A DNA stretch of 64,000 nt, taken from assembly GCF_003314975.1 (NCBI RefSeq), contig NZ_QNRF01000001.1:620001-684000 (forward strand), given 5' to 3'. The stretch is from Marinomonas aquiplantarum (GTDB lineage: Bacteria; Pseudomonadota; Gammaproteobacteria; Pseudomonadales; Marinomonadaceae). Made by a program: the position numbers and the translations under genes. The notes under the pieces are model-generated. The model was not told the origin of the DNA and did not search any database. It saw nothing but the letters and a program-made list of their open reading frames with translations. Below, in pieces: positions 9,584-18,751 of this stretch; position 1 is the first letter of the stretch; each line of letters opens with the position of its first letter.

Positions 9584-11779
9584 ATGGATTCTACCTCCCA
9601 TTTTGATTCGTCAATGTTAATGTCTGCACCAAAAGAAGTTTGTAAGGTGTTATCCGTAGAGGACGATGCGGATTATCAAATGGCATTAATGAACAGCCTG
9701 AGTGCTCTCCAATACGATGGTAAAAAGGTCGAGTTTTTGAAGGTATCTTCTGCCAGTGAAGCGGCCATCGTCATTGCAGAAAACCCAGACATTGCGGTGA
9801 TTTTCCTAGATGTTGTGATGGAAACAGACCATGCTGGTTTGGGGTTAGTTGGTACCATCAGAGAGGTGATCGGTAATGATCTGGTGCGCATTGTGTTGTT
9901 AACGGGGCAACCCGGCATGATGCCAACGGATAACCTAGTCGGCCAATACGACATAGATGATTATTGGTGTAAATCTGACCTGACTCAGGCGCATTTACAA
10001 ACAATAGTACTCAGTAATATTCGTACTTGGGAACATTTGCTAGCCATGCAGGAAGCACGTCATAGCATGCAGCTTTTGCTGTTCTCTAGCCAACGCTTGT
10101 CTTCAAAAAAAGACATATTGGAATATACCCATTCGATATTAGAAGAAGTTAGCCACCTCCTCAAAATTGAGCAGGGTGGCATTGTTTGTTTTTTTAATTC
10201 AGAGCAAGAAAAGCTTGAAGATGCGCTTATTGTGGCCGCCAGTGGCGAGTATGCGCCTTATGTACATCAATTTGCGTCGATGGCCATTAAAGATGAAATT
10301 TTAACCGAAGCGGCACGACAGACCAGCTTGAGTAAAAAGCATACTTTTGTAGAAGGCTTTTCGGTACTGTATTTTTCGAACAAAGAGTTGGATGGGCGAG
10401 ATTACATTGTTGTGGTCAAACTCAATCGAAATTTATCCTGTAACGAAGTGAATCTATTGCAAGTGTTTTGCGAAAATATCAGCGCAGGCTTTCGCAATGT
10501 GGCGCTAAACAACAAGTTATCTGAGCTCGCATACATTGAACCAACTTCGGGAATACACAATAAAAACTGGCTGGTTCGTGAGATCCGTCACATGTTTTCT
10601 TGGGAGCGAGAAAAGGCCAAACTGCTGATGCTGCACGTGGAGGATCTGGCATACACTGAATCTGTGCTGGGGACAAAATATTGTGACCAATTGACCTTAT
10701 CTTTGTACGAATATTTGTGTGATTTTTTTGATAACGCGGTGGATGTGGCGTTGTTCGAACGAGACACTATTGTGATGGTAATTTATGATAATAAAGAGTA
10801 CCACGAGGCCAATTTAGAGCAGGTGATCCACCCCAATGTGATGGTGGAAGACGCCATTCATTCCTTGGACTTAACCATTAGCTTGGTAAACTTTGCCGAT
10901 TTTCCAAATTACGAGGCCGAGCAGCTGGTCAGTGTTGGCAAAAGTACATTGGAACGTGCCAAGTACGAAGGGGTGTCTTTTTTAGCGTTTTCAGAGGCAT
11001 TAGCCTCTGCCATGTTTAGCCGATATGAGCTTTTGAAAGAGCTTCGAGATGTGATCTTACAGGATGAAATGCAGGTCTATTTTCAGCCCAAGGTATCATT
11101 GATTGATCATAAGTTAATTGGTTTTGAAGCCTTGGCTCGATGGAAGAATCGAAGTGGTAACTTTGTCTCTCCAGAACAATTTATCGCGTTAGCGGAGAGT
11201 AGTGGTTTAGTCGACAAATTGGATCAACAGATTTTGCGTAAAACCTGTAAAGCCATCAATGAATTGAAGGCCATTGGCGTCAATGTGCCCATTTCAGTGA
11301 ACGTGGCGGGTAATGAAATAGCTCGTCCGAGTTATTTTGAGCAATTTACCACTATTTTAAGGGAGGAAAATATTGATAATAATCTGATTGAGTTGGAAAT
11401 TACCGAATCGCAATTTATTGAAGAAAAAACCACCATCAATCGTCATCTTGATACCTTGAAAGAGATTGGTGTTAGAGTGAATATCGATGATTTTGGTACA
11501 GGGTATTCATCATTAACCTATTTATCGACATTATCCGTTTCCACCATCAAGATTGACCAAAGTTTTGTTTGGCGAATGCAAGACTCGGCAAAAGATTGGA
11601 AAATATTAAAAATGATTATCGAGCTAGGTCGCTCTCTAGGGTTAGATGTGATTGCAGAAGGTATTGAAACAGAGCAACAAAAAGCGCATTTGCTGACGTT
11701 GGGGTGCGAACAAGGTCAAGGCTATTTATTTGCTAAGCCGATGCCTCTGGCTGACGTAATGGCTTGGGTGAAATCATGA
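9584..11779 (+). CDS. Response regulator with degenerate GGDEF and intact EAL domain (c-di-GMP phosphodiesterase)
   Basis: A 731-residue cytoplasmic regulator. Its receiver domain is complete: acidic pair D27/D28, phospho-acceptor Asp76 in FLDVVM, Thr107 and Lys130. A middle region resembles DUF3369, and the next segment sits where GGDEF should be but has no GG(D/E)EF motif. The C-terminal EAL domain looks catalytically intact: FEALARW (Glu about 515), the NV motif, ELEITES, IDDFGTGYSS (Asp635/636), KIDQSF, AEGIET and QGYLF. The expected activity is phosphorylation-controlled hydrolysis of c-di-GMP. AAGGAAG precedes the ATG. The stop overlaps the start of the kinase gene (ATGA), its likely partner. 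Confidence 0.9.
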   Translation: MDSTSHFDSSMLMSAPKEVCKVLSVEDDADYQMALMNSLSALQYDGKKVEFLKVSSASEAAIVIAENPDIAVIFLDVVMETDHAGLGLVGTIREVIGNDLVRIVLLTGQPGMMPTDNLVGQYDIDDYWCKSDLTQAHLQTIVLSNIRTWEHLLAMQEARHSMQLLLFSSQRLSSKKDILEYTHSILEEVSHLLKIEQGGIVCFFNSEQEKLEDALIVAASGEYAPYVHQFASMAIKDEILTEAARQTSLSKKHTFVEGFSVLYFSNKELDGRDYIVVVKLNRNLSCNEVNLLQVFCENISAGFRNVALNNKLSELAYIEPTSGIHNKNWLVREIRHMFSWEREKAKLLMLHVEDLAYTESVLGTKYCDQLTLSLYEYLCDFFDNAVDVALFERDTIVMVIYDNKEYHEANLEQVIHPNVMVEDAIHSLDLTISLVNFADFPNYEAEQLVSVGKSTLERAKYEGVSFLAFSEALASAMFSRYELLKELRDVILQDEMQVYFQPKVSLIDHKLIGFEALARWKNRSGNFVSPEQFIALAESSGLVDKLDQQILRKTCKAINELKAIGVNVPISVNVAGNEIARPSYFEQFTTILREENIDNNLIELEITESQFIEEKTTINRHLDTLKEIGVRVNIDDFGTGYSSLTYLSTLSVSTIKIDQSFVWRMQDSAKDWKILKMIIELGRSLGLDVIAEGIETEQQKAHLLTLGCEQGQGYLFAKPMPLADVMAWVKS

Positions 11780-13656
11780 CAGAAAAACCCCTATCATTTT
11801 GGCAAAAAAGGCTGTCGGAAAAGCAGCAATTAATCTTGGCATTGTCCTTGTTGTTACTTGTGGTGGTGGCCATCAGTGCGGCCAGTTACCGTTTTTTTTG
11901 GCAACAAAAAGAAAGCCAGTTAGCTTGGAGTGAAACAGAGCTGTTGACCCGGAGTAGCAGTGCTTTTAGTCGCCAATTAGGACACATCAAAAAGAACACT
12001 TTATTGTTGCGTAACAGTGTTAAGGATCGTCTGAAAATATCCGCGGAACTGTCAGATGATTACGATTGGAAGGCCGTAATTGCGAATGAATTTCGATTAT
12101 TTGCGGCGACGTCGGAGTTAATTTCTCAGGTTCGTTGGATGTCTGCGGATGGTATGGAACTGGTTCGGGTGAACTCACAAGGTGGCGTGGTTTCTCGGGT
12201 GCCTGAAGCGCAATTGCAGAATAAACAAAATCGGCCTTACATTAAGCAAGCTTCGATTAGACCTGATGATGTCTACGTCTCGCCGCTTGATCTCAATATT
12301 GACAACGGTGAGGTCGTTAAGCCCTTTCAGCCAACTGTGCGTGGTGTATTGCGTATTTCTGGACGTGATTCAGGCTTCTTAGTCGTGAATTACAATTTAG
12401 CGGACATGTTTGATCAGCTTAAACAGCTGAATAATGACCTTGTTCACCTAGAAGTACTCGACAAACAAGGTGGCTGGATCATGTCCGATGACCAATCATT
12501 AGAGTGGGGGCATGTGTTACGCCCTACCGAGGATGGTTTGCGGATGTCGAGTCAGTTTCCCGATGTGTGGCAAAATATTTTGTCAGCAGATATGGAATTG
12601 AAGCGTCACTGGGGGCAAGGTCGTTTATGGAGTGTCATGCGCTTTTATTTAGACGAGGAAGACAGTTTACAACCAAGAGAAGTTCCATTTATTTACCTTG
12701 TGGCCCATTCCGAACCGACCGCATTTGCTCGCTGGCATCTTCAATTAATACTCAGCATTGTGCTTTCAGCTGGCATTCTTTATGTGTTATTAGCTTGGTG
12801 GTGCTGGCGTCATTTGCAAGCGCAATTTACCAGTCGGCGACTGCTAAAACAGCTCAAACGTGAAAAGCGTCAAACGGATCAAGCAAACCAAAAGCTGCAT
12901 GACATGAATAAAAGGTTAGTTGAGTTGCAAGATGAATTGGTTGAAACCAGTAAATTGTCCTCTCTGGGGATGATTGTGTCTGGCTTGGCTCATGACATTT
13001 ACACACCGTTAGGCGGGGTTAAATTGGCCCTTTCATCGGGAAGACAGTTCATCGATAAACCAGATTTGACCCCTGAAAATATCGAGCGCGTTGCTGTCTC
13101 ATTTAACATTGCTGAGAAAAATTTGAATCGGGCGTTAGAAGTAGTGTCAGGTTTTAAGCGGATCGCATCGGATCGTGCCATTCAAGATGTCCAATCTTTC
13201 CTCTTTAAGGATGTTTTGGATGACTTGCTCTTTACCTATCAGCCGCGGCTAAAAAAACGTCCGAAGCTGATTGTCATGTCTGAATGCCCCGAACCTATTG
13301 AAATGCAGGGGTATCCGGGTGTGATGTCGCAAATTTTGCAGAACCTCCTCGATAATGCATTGGAATATGCATTTCATGAAAATGAAGCCGGTCAAATTCA
13401 TATTACGGCTCATCAAGTCGGAAGCGATTTGGAGTTGGTGGTGCAAGACGATGGTTTTGGTATTGCATCGGAGATCATAGACACGGTGTTTGATCCGTTT
13501 AAAACGACTGGGCGGGATAGACAGCACAATGGCTTAGGCTTGTACTTGGTTCACCAATGGGTTTACAAACTGATGAAGGGGCGATTGAACCTTGAATCAG
13601 AGCTTGGTGTTGGGACTCGTTTCACAATAAGCATTCCTTTGCATATCGAAAAATAA
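11776..13656 (+). CDS. Membrane-bound sensor histidine kinase, coupled to the EAL response regulator
   Basis: A 626-residue kinase starting at the ATG that overlaps the upstream TGA by 4 nt; an in-frame TTG 12 nt earlier is less likely. TM1 spans about residues 18-39. A periplasmic sensor domain of roughly 280 residues follows, possibly Cache-like, then TM2 (about 321-343) and a coiled coil. The HisKA box SGLAHDIYTPLGG carries His406. The ATPase domain has an N box (Asn527 in NLLDNALEYA), G1 DDGFGIA and G2 HNGLGLYLV. All catalytic motifs are present. Translational coupling makes the preceding phosphodiesterase the obvious phosphotransfer partner. The signal sensed is unknown. Confidence 0.9.
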   Translation: MTEKPLSFWQKRLSEKQQLILALSLLLLVVVAISAASYRFFWQQKESQLAWSETELLTRSSSAFSRQLGHIKKNTLLLRNSVKDRLKISAELSDDYDWKAVIANEFRLFAATSELISQVRWMSADGMELVRVNSQGGVVSRVPEAQLQNKQNRPYIKQASIRPDDVYVSPLDLNIDNGEVVKPFQPTVRGVLRISGRDSGFLVVNYNLADMFDQLKQLNNDLVHLEVLDKQGGWIMSDDQSLEWGHVLRPTEDGLRMSSQFPDVWQNILSADMELKRHWGQGRLWSVMRFYLDEEDSLQPREVPFIYLVAHSEPTAFARWHLQLILSIVLSAGILYVLLAWWCWRHLQAQFTSRRLLKQLKREKRQTDQANQKLHDMNKRLVELQDELVETSKLSSLGMIVSGLAHDIYTPLGGVKLALSSGRQFIDKPDLTPENIERVAVSFNIAEKNLNRALEVVSGFKRIASDRAIQDVQSFLFKDVLDDLLFTYQPRLKKRPKLIVMSECPEPIEMQGYPGVMSQILQNLLDNALEYAFHENEAGQIHITAHQVGSDLELVVQDDGFGIASEIIDTVFDPFKTTGRDRQHNGLGLYLVHQWVYKLMKGRLNLESELGVGTRFTISIPLHIEK

Positions 13657-13686
13657 CCCTTTATTTCAATGACGTTAATTAAAAGC

Positions 13687-13716
13687 AGCCATTTAGTCTC
13701 TGCAGGCTAAATGGCT
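13687..13716. terminator. Hairpin between convergent kinase and MFS genes
   Basis: A perfect 10-bp inverted repeat AGCCATTTAG/CTAAATGGCT (13687-13696 and 13707-13716) with a 10-nt loop. The T-rich side is on the minus strand (GCTTTTAATT), so it best serves the MFS gene. A terminator role for the plus strand is weaker. Confidence 0.6.
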
Positions 13717-13731
13717 TGTGATGCTTCTGAA

Positions 13732-14937
13732 CTATGACTGGTCAGACTGAGGTTTAGGGCTAGCAAACCATCCTAACGTCATCCAGATCACACCAATTGA
13801 CAAGAGCACATACAGAGGCGGTTGCCACGATTGTTGCCAATCATACAGAGCGCCAATCAGTACTGGGCCTAATGCTGCTAAGGTGTACCCAAACAGTTGT
13901 GACATTCCTGACAAGCTTGCCGCCTGTTTTGTGGTGTCTGTTCTCATGCCGATAAAAGACAGTCCTAAAATAAAGCCCATACTGATACCAAAACCATAGC
14001 TTAACGACCAAAAGCCAGACCAAGTCGGCACATAGAGCCAGCCTAAAATGCTAAGAACGGTGAGGCTAGTCGCAAACAAGCATAAACGTCGGTGGCTACC
14101 TAAGTGTTGAATGAAAGGCGCCAAGATGAGCGAAGGTAATGCGCCTGCCAGTTGCAAATAGCCTTGATACAAACCTGCCGTGGTATCTGTGTAGCCGTGA
14201 CTCACTAAAATGGCCGGAATCCACGCGACAACGATGTAATTAAACAAAGAATTAAACGCCAAAAAGCCAGCCACTTGCCATGAGGATAAACGACGCCAAA
14301 GTGTTCCATTGGTTTCACCGCGGGTATTCTTAGGTTGATGATGCTGGGTAATACGGCAACAAAACCACACCACAATCGCAGGTACAATAATCACCGCCTG
14401 ACAAGCCAAGGCAAATGACCAACCGCTGATGGGAAGTTGCGCTTGATTGGCGAAGTCGCTTAATGGCACAGCAAAACTCGACATCACAAAGCCGCCAACG
14501 CCCATCATCAAAACGTAAATGGCGGTGAGCTGTACGACAAACTGAGGAAACTCGCGTTTTAATAAGCTTGGTAGCAATACATTGCCAATGGCAATGCCTG
14601 CACCGATCAAAAGTGCGCCCAAGTAAAGGCTACCTATCGAGCCGGTGGTGCGAATCAACATACCGATGGCGATCAGCGCCACACCACTGGCGAGAATCTT
14701 TTCAATGCGAAAAAAACGCGTTAGCCAGGAAGCCACAGGGGCAAATAGCGCAAAGGCCAGTAAAGGAATACTGACCAGTAAGCCGGATTGTGAACTATTT
14801 AATTGTAATTCCTGACTGATACGATCCAGTAGCGGTGGTAACCCCGTGACTGGGCCACGCAAACACAGGGCAATGAGAAAAATAAAGAGTAGCAAGAACC
14901 AAGCATCATGCTTCATTAATTGTTTTATTGTATTCAT
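13732..14937 (-). CDS. MFS transporter, CynX/NimT family
   Basis: Twelve-helix major facilitator protein of 401 residues. The N-terminal signature LCLRGPVTGLPPLLDRISQELQL and the SGLLVSIPLLAFALFAPVASWL region match the CynX/NimT (YeaN) group, which includes the cyanate-linked transporter CynX and the nitroimidazole exporter NimT of E. coli. AAGGACA precedes the ATG. No cyanase gene is nearby, so a cyanate role is not supported and export of a small toxic compound is the more cautious guess. The next gene upstream on the same strand is a small multidrug-resistance exporter. Confidence 0.82.
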   Translation of the reverse strand: MNTIKQLMKHDAWFLLLFIFLIALCLRGPVTGLPPLLDRISQELQLNSSQSGLLVSIPLLAFALFAPVASWLTRFFRIEKILASGVALIAIGMLIRTTGSIGSLYLGALLIGAGIAIGNVLLPSLLKREFPQFVVQLTAIYVLMMGVGGFVMSSFAVPLSDFANQAQLPISGWSFALACQAVIIVPAIVVWFCCRITQHHQPKNTRGETNGTLWRRLSSWQVAGFLAFNSLFNYIVVAWIPAILVSHGYTDTTAGLYQGYLQLAGALPSLILAPFIQHLGSHRRLCLFATSLTVLSILGWLYVPTWSGFWSLSYGFGISMGFILGLSFIGMRTDTTKQAASLSGMSQLFGYTLAALGPVLIGALYDWQQSWQPPLYVLLSIGVIWMTLGWFASPKPQSDQS

Positions 14938-14986
14938 GGATGTCCTTAATATTGCTTATTACTAGCGCAAGGTCGCCATTATACGC

Positions 14987-15304
14987 TCAAGCTGCGAACT
15001 TAAGTAAGGCCACGCCAAGAATGATCAGCAGTACGCCCATGTAGCGCATTAATGAGGTCGGGTCACCATAAAACCAGACGCCGACGAGGAACGTACCTGC
15101 AGCGCCGATGCCTGTCCAGACGGCATAAGCGGTTCCCATCGGAATGTCTTTTTGTGCCATCCATAGCAAGCTGCCACTGATCAACAAAAAGATCACAGCA
15201 ATGCTGATGCCTAACAAACGTGACTCACTGGACTGGGCCATTTTTAGACCAATGGGCCAACCAATTTCGGTGAAACCTGCTAACAACAAATACAACCAAC
15301 TCAT
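14987..15304 (-). CDS. sugE: SMR-family exporter, SugE/Gdx type
   Basis: A four-helix inner-membrane antiporter of 105 residues. The essential membrane Glu lies in TM1 (AGFTEIGWPIGLKMA, residue about 13). GTAYAVWTGIGAAGTFLVGVWFYGDP matches the SugE/Gdx branch, whose members export guanidinium; EmrE-type drug exporters differ here. No guanidine riboswitch is visible in the 90 bp between this gene and the divergent LysR gene, so LysR control is the more likely mode. Confidence 0.85.
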   Translation of the reverse strand: MSWLYLLLAGFTEIGWPIGLKMAQSSESRLLGISIAVIFLLISGSLLWMAQKDIPMGTAYAVWTGIGAAGTFLVGVWFYGDPTSLMRYMGVLLIILGVALLKFAA

Positions 15305-15394
15305 GACAATTCTCTCCCAATGCAGAGACTATTTGCCGTGCATACTATCAACAACTAAGATGATTAAAAGTTAGTAACTATCGAAATAATTCAT

Positions 15395-16279
15395 ATGTTG
15401 AATCTAGAACAAATAAACATGCTGGTTTTGTCTGCTGAGCTCGGCTCCTTTTCTGCGTGTGCGAGGAAGTTGGGCAAGGTGCAGTCTGCGGTCAGTCATG
15501 GCATCAATAATTTAGAATTGGATTTGGGCGTCACCTTGTTTGATCGCTCGTCACGCAGTCCGAAACTCACGCCCGAAGGTGAGCGCTTAGTACGCAGTGC
15601 CAAGGCACTGCTAACGCAATCGTTAGAATTTGAAAAAATTGCAGAATCCATCATACGCAAGGAGGAAAGTGCACTTAGCATAGTATTGGATGACGCTTTG
15701 TTGGAAACGCCGGTTGCCACAGTGCTAGCGGATTTTGCCGAGCAATTTCCTCATCTACAACTAGATGTTTTGTCCATGGCGTCGGTGGAGGTGACGCAAG
15801 CGGTAGCCGCGGGCGCGTGTGATTTAGGCATCATGTTTTCCGAGGTGGACATTAATAAGCAAGTGGACTTCTGCTATGTTGGCGGTGTGGATTTTATTGC
15901 GGTTTGTCATCCTTCTTTTGCCTTGGCGACGAAAAAAGTGGTGTCGGAGTCCGATCTGGCGCCTTATCGACAAATTTCTGTGCGTGGCAAAAGCAAACAA
16001 GAATCGCAGATTCTCATCAGTATGACGCCCTCTGTGTGGTGGTGTTCCAGTTATTATTCCGTGTTGGCATTGGTGGAGCGCCAGATTGGTTGGGCTTATG
16101 TGCCTGTCTCATTGGCACAACCCAAAATCGCTCAAGGGCGTTTGGTGAAAATGGATGCGGCGTTTGATCACAAGCCTTGGTCAGTACCTGTGGATTTGGT
16201 GTTTAAAAAAGGCGGCGAGCGTGGACCGGCGTTGCAATGGTTGTTTGATGCGTTCAAAAATGCCTTTTCTGCAGGATAG
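15395..16279 (+). CDS. LysR-type regulator divergent from sugE
   Basis: A 294-residue LysR-family protein. The N-terminal winged helix (LGSFSACARKLGKVQSAVSHGINNLELDLGVTLFDRSSRSPKLT) is followed by a periplasmic-binding-protein-like effector domain. The divergent layout with the SMR exporter, 90 bp apart, is the classic arrangement for a LysR protein controlling its neighbour. An ACTAA/TTAGT inverted repeat lies in the shared spacer. The effector cannot be read from sequence. Confidence 0.85.
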   Translation: MLNLEQINMLVLSAELGSFSACARKLGKVQSAVSHGINNLELDLGVTLFDRSSRSPKLTPEGERLVRSAKALLTQSLEFEKIAESIIRKEESALSIVLDDALLETPVATVLADFAEQFPHLQLDVLSMASVEVTQAVAAGACDLGIMFSEVDINKQVDFCYVGGVDFIAVCHPSFALATKKVVSESDLAPYRQISVRGKSKQESQILISMTPSVWWCSSYYSVLALVERQIGWAYVPVSLAQPKIAQGRLVKMDAAFDHKPWSVPVDLVFKKGGERGPALQWLFDAFKNAFSAG

Positions 16280-16356
16280 AAAAATTTGGTATGAAAGGGG
16301 TTTATCTGTAGAATATCACATACAAACTTTTAGTAAGTATGAGAAAGAAGGTGAGT

Positions 16357-16767
16357 ATGGGTGTTTCTATAGAGACGCAAGAAGGCAAGGTTGTTGAATT
16401 CACACGCGGGAATGTGCTGTCGACTAAATGCCCTTCACGAGAAATTTTAAAGCACGTTACCAGTCGTTGGGCTGTGCTGATTTTTATGGTGCTGCGAGAC
16501 GGTGAACGCCATAGATTCAGTGATCTGCGTCGCACCATTGAAGGGGTAAGTGAGAAGATGCTCGCGCAGACTCTGCAAACCCTTGAGCAGGATAACTTTG
16601 TACAGCGTACTTCTTATCCTGTGGTGCCGCCGAAGGTGGAATACAACTTAACGCCAACCGGGCTGAAAGTGGCGGATCATGTTATCGAGCTAGTTTCTTG
16701 GCTGGAAGACAATATCTTTGATATCTTGCCAGCGGACAGCATCAAGGCATCACAGACTTCAAACTGA
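16357..16767 (+). CDS. HxlR-family transcription regulator
   Basis: A 136-residue winged-helix regulator of the HxlR/YodB family. The signature is CPSREILKHVTSRWAVLIFMVLRDGERHRFSDLRRTIEGVSEKMLAQTLQTLEQDNFVQRT; the N-terminal Cys is the conserved, often redox- or electrophile-sensing residue. The frame opens at 16339, but AAGGTG lies just before the ATG at 16357, which is preferred. The gene converges with the DUF2955 efflux gene and overlaps it by 9 bp. Control of that efflux unit or of the aldehyde genes beyond it is plausible. Confidence 0.87.
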   Translation: MGVSIETQEGKVVEFTRGNVLSTKCPSREILKHVTSRWAVLIFMVLRDGERHRFSDLRRTIEGVSEKMLAQTLQTLEQDNFVQRTSYPVVPPKVEYNLTPTGLKVADHVIELVSWLEDNIFDILPADSIKASQTSN

Positions 16768-16777
16768 CGTCTGTGAT
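16749..16777. terminator. Hairpin across the 3' overlap of the HxlR and DUF2955 genes
   Basis: A perfect 9-bp inverted repeat ATCACAGAC/GTCTGTGAT (16749-16757 and 16769-16777) spans the overlapping ends of two convergent genes. On the plus strand it is followed by AGGGCTTTTT. It probably terminates both transcripts and is partly coding. Confidence 0.6.
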
Positions 16778-17757
16778 AGGGCTTTTTGCCCGAGTCGGTT
16801 CAGCCAATGGGCCAAGGTATAAATAATCAACAGGGCAATTAACAGCTCTACCGCTCGCAAGGCAATGGCGCTCAAGCCAAAATCATTACTATATCGTGCC
16901 ACGTAGAGCTGATATGGAATTAAAAAGCCCATCAAGGCGTCCGCATGAATGGCACGATCTCCCACTTCAGCGTAATGACTCCAGTGTAAAATCAAATACA
17001 CCAGCAGAAATGACACCACAAAATAGGTGAATAAATTCACTTCTGTCCCAGAGTAAATCAGTGAAGCAATCACCGCCAAACTACAGCCGCCAATCTGTGA
17101 CAGTATCTTCTCGGTAGCGTGTTGTTTCATGTGAGCATGGGTTGGTTGCATCGCTGAGGTAATCAAAGGCACCAAACAAAACACAGCACTGGTGATTTCA
17201 TTAATCATAATGAAAGCTAATCCACCACCTACCAGTACCAGCATTTTCAAACGATCATTGCCAGTAACGGGCTGTGGAACAATAACGGGCTTAGCTGGCT
17301 GTGCTTTCACTGGCATTAAATGATTCACTAAACTGGCTACCAAGGCCGCCAATAGGGCGCTCAATACCACGTCACGGATAATGTTTGGTATGGCTAAGGT
17401 GTAATCACTGCTGTTGTGATAAGTGGTAATGAAAATGATCATGAACAAAGGCAGGGTTGCCATGCGAATGCGCAGATTATTGTCGGCGTGACGACGAACG
17501 TGATCAAAATACAGAACACAACAAGTCCAAATAATAAAAGGATGTGCCGCAAAGGCCTGATTCACTAAAACCGCTCCGATTGCTGCCACCACCGACGGCG
17601 TTAAGCGCTGCAATAGGCTGGATAAGTGCTTAGAAAAGCTGGTGGTTGCGACCACGATGGCGAACAACACCACATAGACACTGACACTAAGGTGCAGCAT
17701 TTTGCTCAACATTAAGCACAATACGATGATCAGGGTTTTGCGAATCAGTTCGTACAT
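16759..17757 (-). CDS. DUF2955 inner-membrane protein (FUSC/YccS-like efflux component)
   Basis: A 332-residue polytopic membrane protein with about ten hydrophobic helices in two halves separated by a polar linker, the layout of DUF2955/FUSC-like proteins that partner HlyD-type adaptors. The start at 17757 overlaps the adaptor's stop codon by one base (TAATG), indicating translational coupling. A longer frame beginning at 17796 would run into the adaptor and is rejected. The substrate is unknown; aromatic acids or similar amphiphiles are typical for related pairs, but that is inference. Confidence 0.82.
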   Translation of the reverse strand: MYELIRKTLIIVLCLMLSKMLHLSVSVYVVLFAIVVATTSFSKHLSSLLQRLTPSVVAAIGAVLVNQAFAAHPFIIWTCCVLYFDHVRRHADNNLRIRMATLPLFMIIFITTYHNSSDYTLAIPNIIRDVVLSALLAALVASLVNHLMPVKAQPAKPVIVPQPVTGNDRLKMLVLVGGGLAFIMINEITSAVFCLVPLITSAMQPTHAHMKQHATEKILSQIGGCSLAVIASLIYSGTEVNLFTYFVVSFLLVYLILHWSHYAEVGDRAIHADALMGFLIPYQLYVARYSNDFGLSAIALRAVELLIALLIIYTLAHWLNRLGQKALSQTSV

Positions 17758-18662
17758 TAGTAGATGTACCTCATCCAACTCAGTATGGTCATCCAAATAT
17801 CAGCCACATGACTGCCATCGCGGACCATCACACTGGCACGACTTCCCGCCACTAATAATGCAGGCGCTTGATCAGCTTGAATGCGTACCCGAATTTTTTG
17901 TTGAGGGCGAATCCAGCGAGTTTCTTCCTCAACTTGTGCCAAATTAGCCGTGCTTTCGGCACCAATGGAAATAGCCGGATCAACAGAACGGATATGACCT
18001 CGAAATACTTGATTGGGATACGCATCAAATACGATGTTCACTTCGCGATTGGTGGTCAGTGCCGGTAAGCCTTTTTCCGTAAAGTCGGCGGCGATCCATA
18101 AGCCTTGTGGGTTCACTATGTGTACTAAGGTGTCAGCTGGCGTGACATACATTCCAGCCTGATAGGTCAGGTTAGTCACAATACCGTCTTGCGTAGCCGT
18201 AATGGTGGTGTGTTCTAGATTACGTTGGGCAATCTTTAAATCGGTTTTAGCGGCTTGTAAATTGGCACTGGCACTTTGCTCATTCGTAAGGGCTTCATCA
18301 CGCTGCTCCTTGCTGGTGGAGGCCGATTGGTACAAAGACTGAATACGTTGCAAGTAGCGATCCGCTTGTTGCCATTGGCTTTGTGCTTGTTGAAGATTTG
18401 CTTGCGCTTTGTCCACGGCCAATTGGTATTGGCTGTCGTCTAACTCAAATAAACGTTGACCGGCGACGACACGATCCCCTTCATTGACTAAAACTGTGGC
18501 AATGTGACCAGAGACTTCGGGAGACAAATCTAAGGCTGCCGTTTTAACGCGAGCCTGAGTGGTGAAAGGAACCTCGTTGTCACTGATCACCAAAAAGACA
18601 CTAAACGCAATGGCCAAAATCAGCACAAAAGACGTTAGGTAAGCATAAATATCACGTTTCAT
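17757..18662 (-). CDS. HlyD/EmrA-type membrane fusion protein
   Basis: A 301-residue periplasmic adaptor from the ATG at 18662; an upstream in-frame GTG at 18689 has no ribosome site. One N-terminal anchor (about residues 5-27) is followed by a biotinyl-lipoyl half motif (LSPEVSGHIATVLVNEGDRVVAGQRLFELD). A coiled-coil hairpin rich in Gln/Ala, the second lipoyl half (ITATQDGIVTNLTYQAGMYV) and a beta-barrel complete it. It is the first gene of a two-gene efflux operon with the DUF2955 protein. No outer-membrane channel gene is nearby, so it would have to use one encoded elsewhere. Confidence 0.87.
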   Translation of the reverse strand: MKRDIYAYLTSFVLILAIAFSVFLVISDNEVPFTTQARVKTAALDLSPEVSGHIATVLVNEGDRVVAGQRLFELDDSQYQLAVDKAQANLQQAQSQWQQADRYLQRIQSLYQSASTSKEQRDEALTNEQSASANLQAAKTDLKIAQRNLEHTTITATQDGIVTNLTYQAGMYVTPADTLVHIVNPQGLWIAADFTEKGLPALTTNREVNIVFDAYPNQVFRGHIRSVDPAISIGAESTANLAQVEEETRWIRPQQKIRVRIQADQAPALLVAGSRASVMVRDGSHVADIWMTILSWMRYIY

Positions 18663-18751
18663 AAGTGTGCCTGTTATTAATAAGAACACCCCACCAGAGG
18701 GCTATCAGGAGTGGGTTGATAACCGCAATGGCAGGGTGAAAACGTAAGAGG

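Noticed and set aside
15305-15394. Possible guanidine riboswitch before sugE
   Set aside because: The spacer is only 90 bp, is shared with a divergent gene and shows none of the expected motifs.
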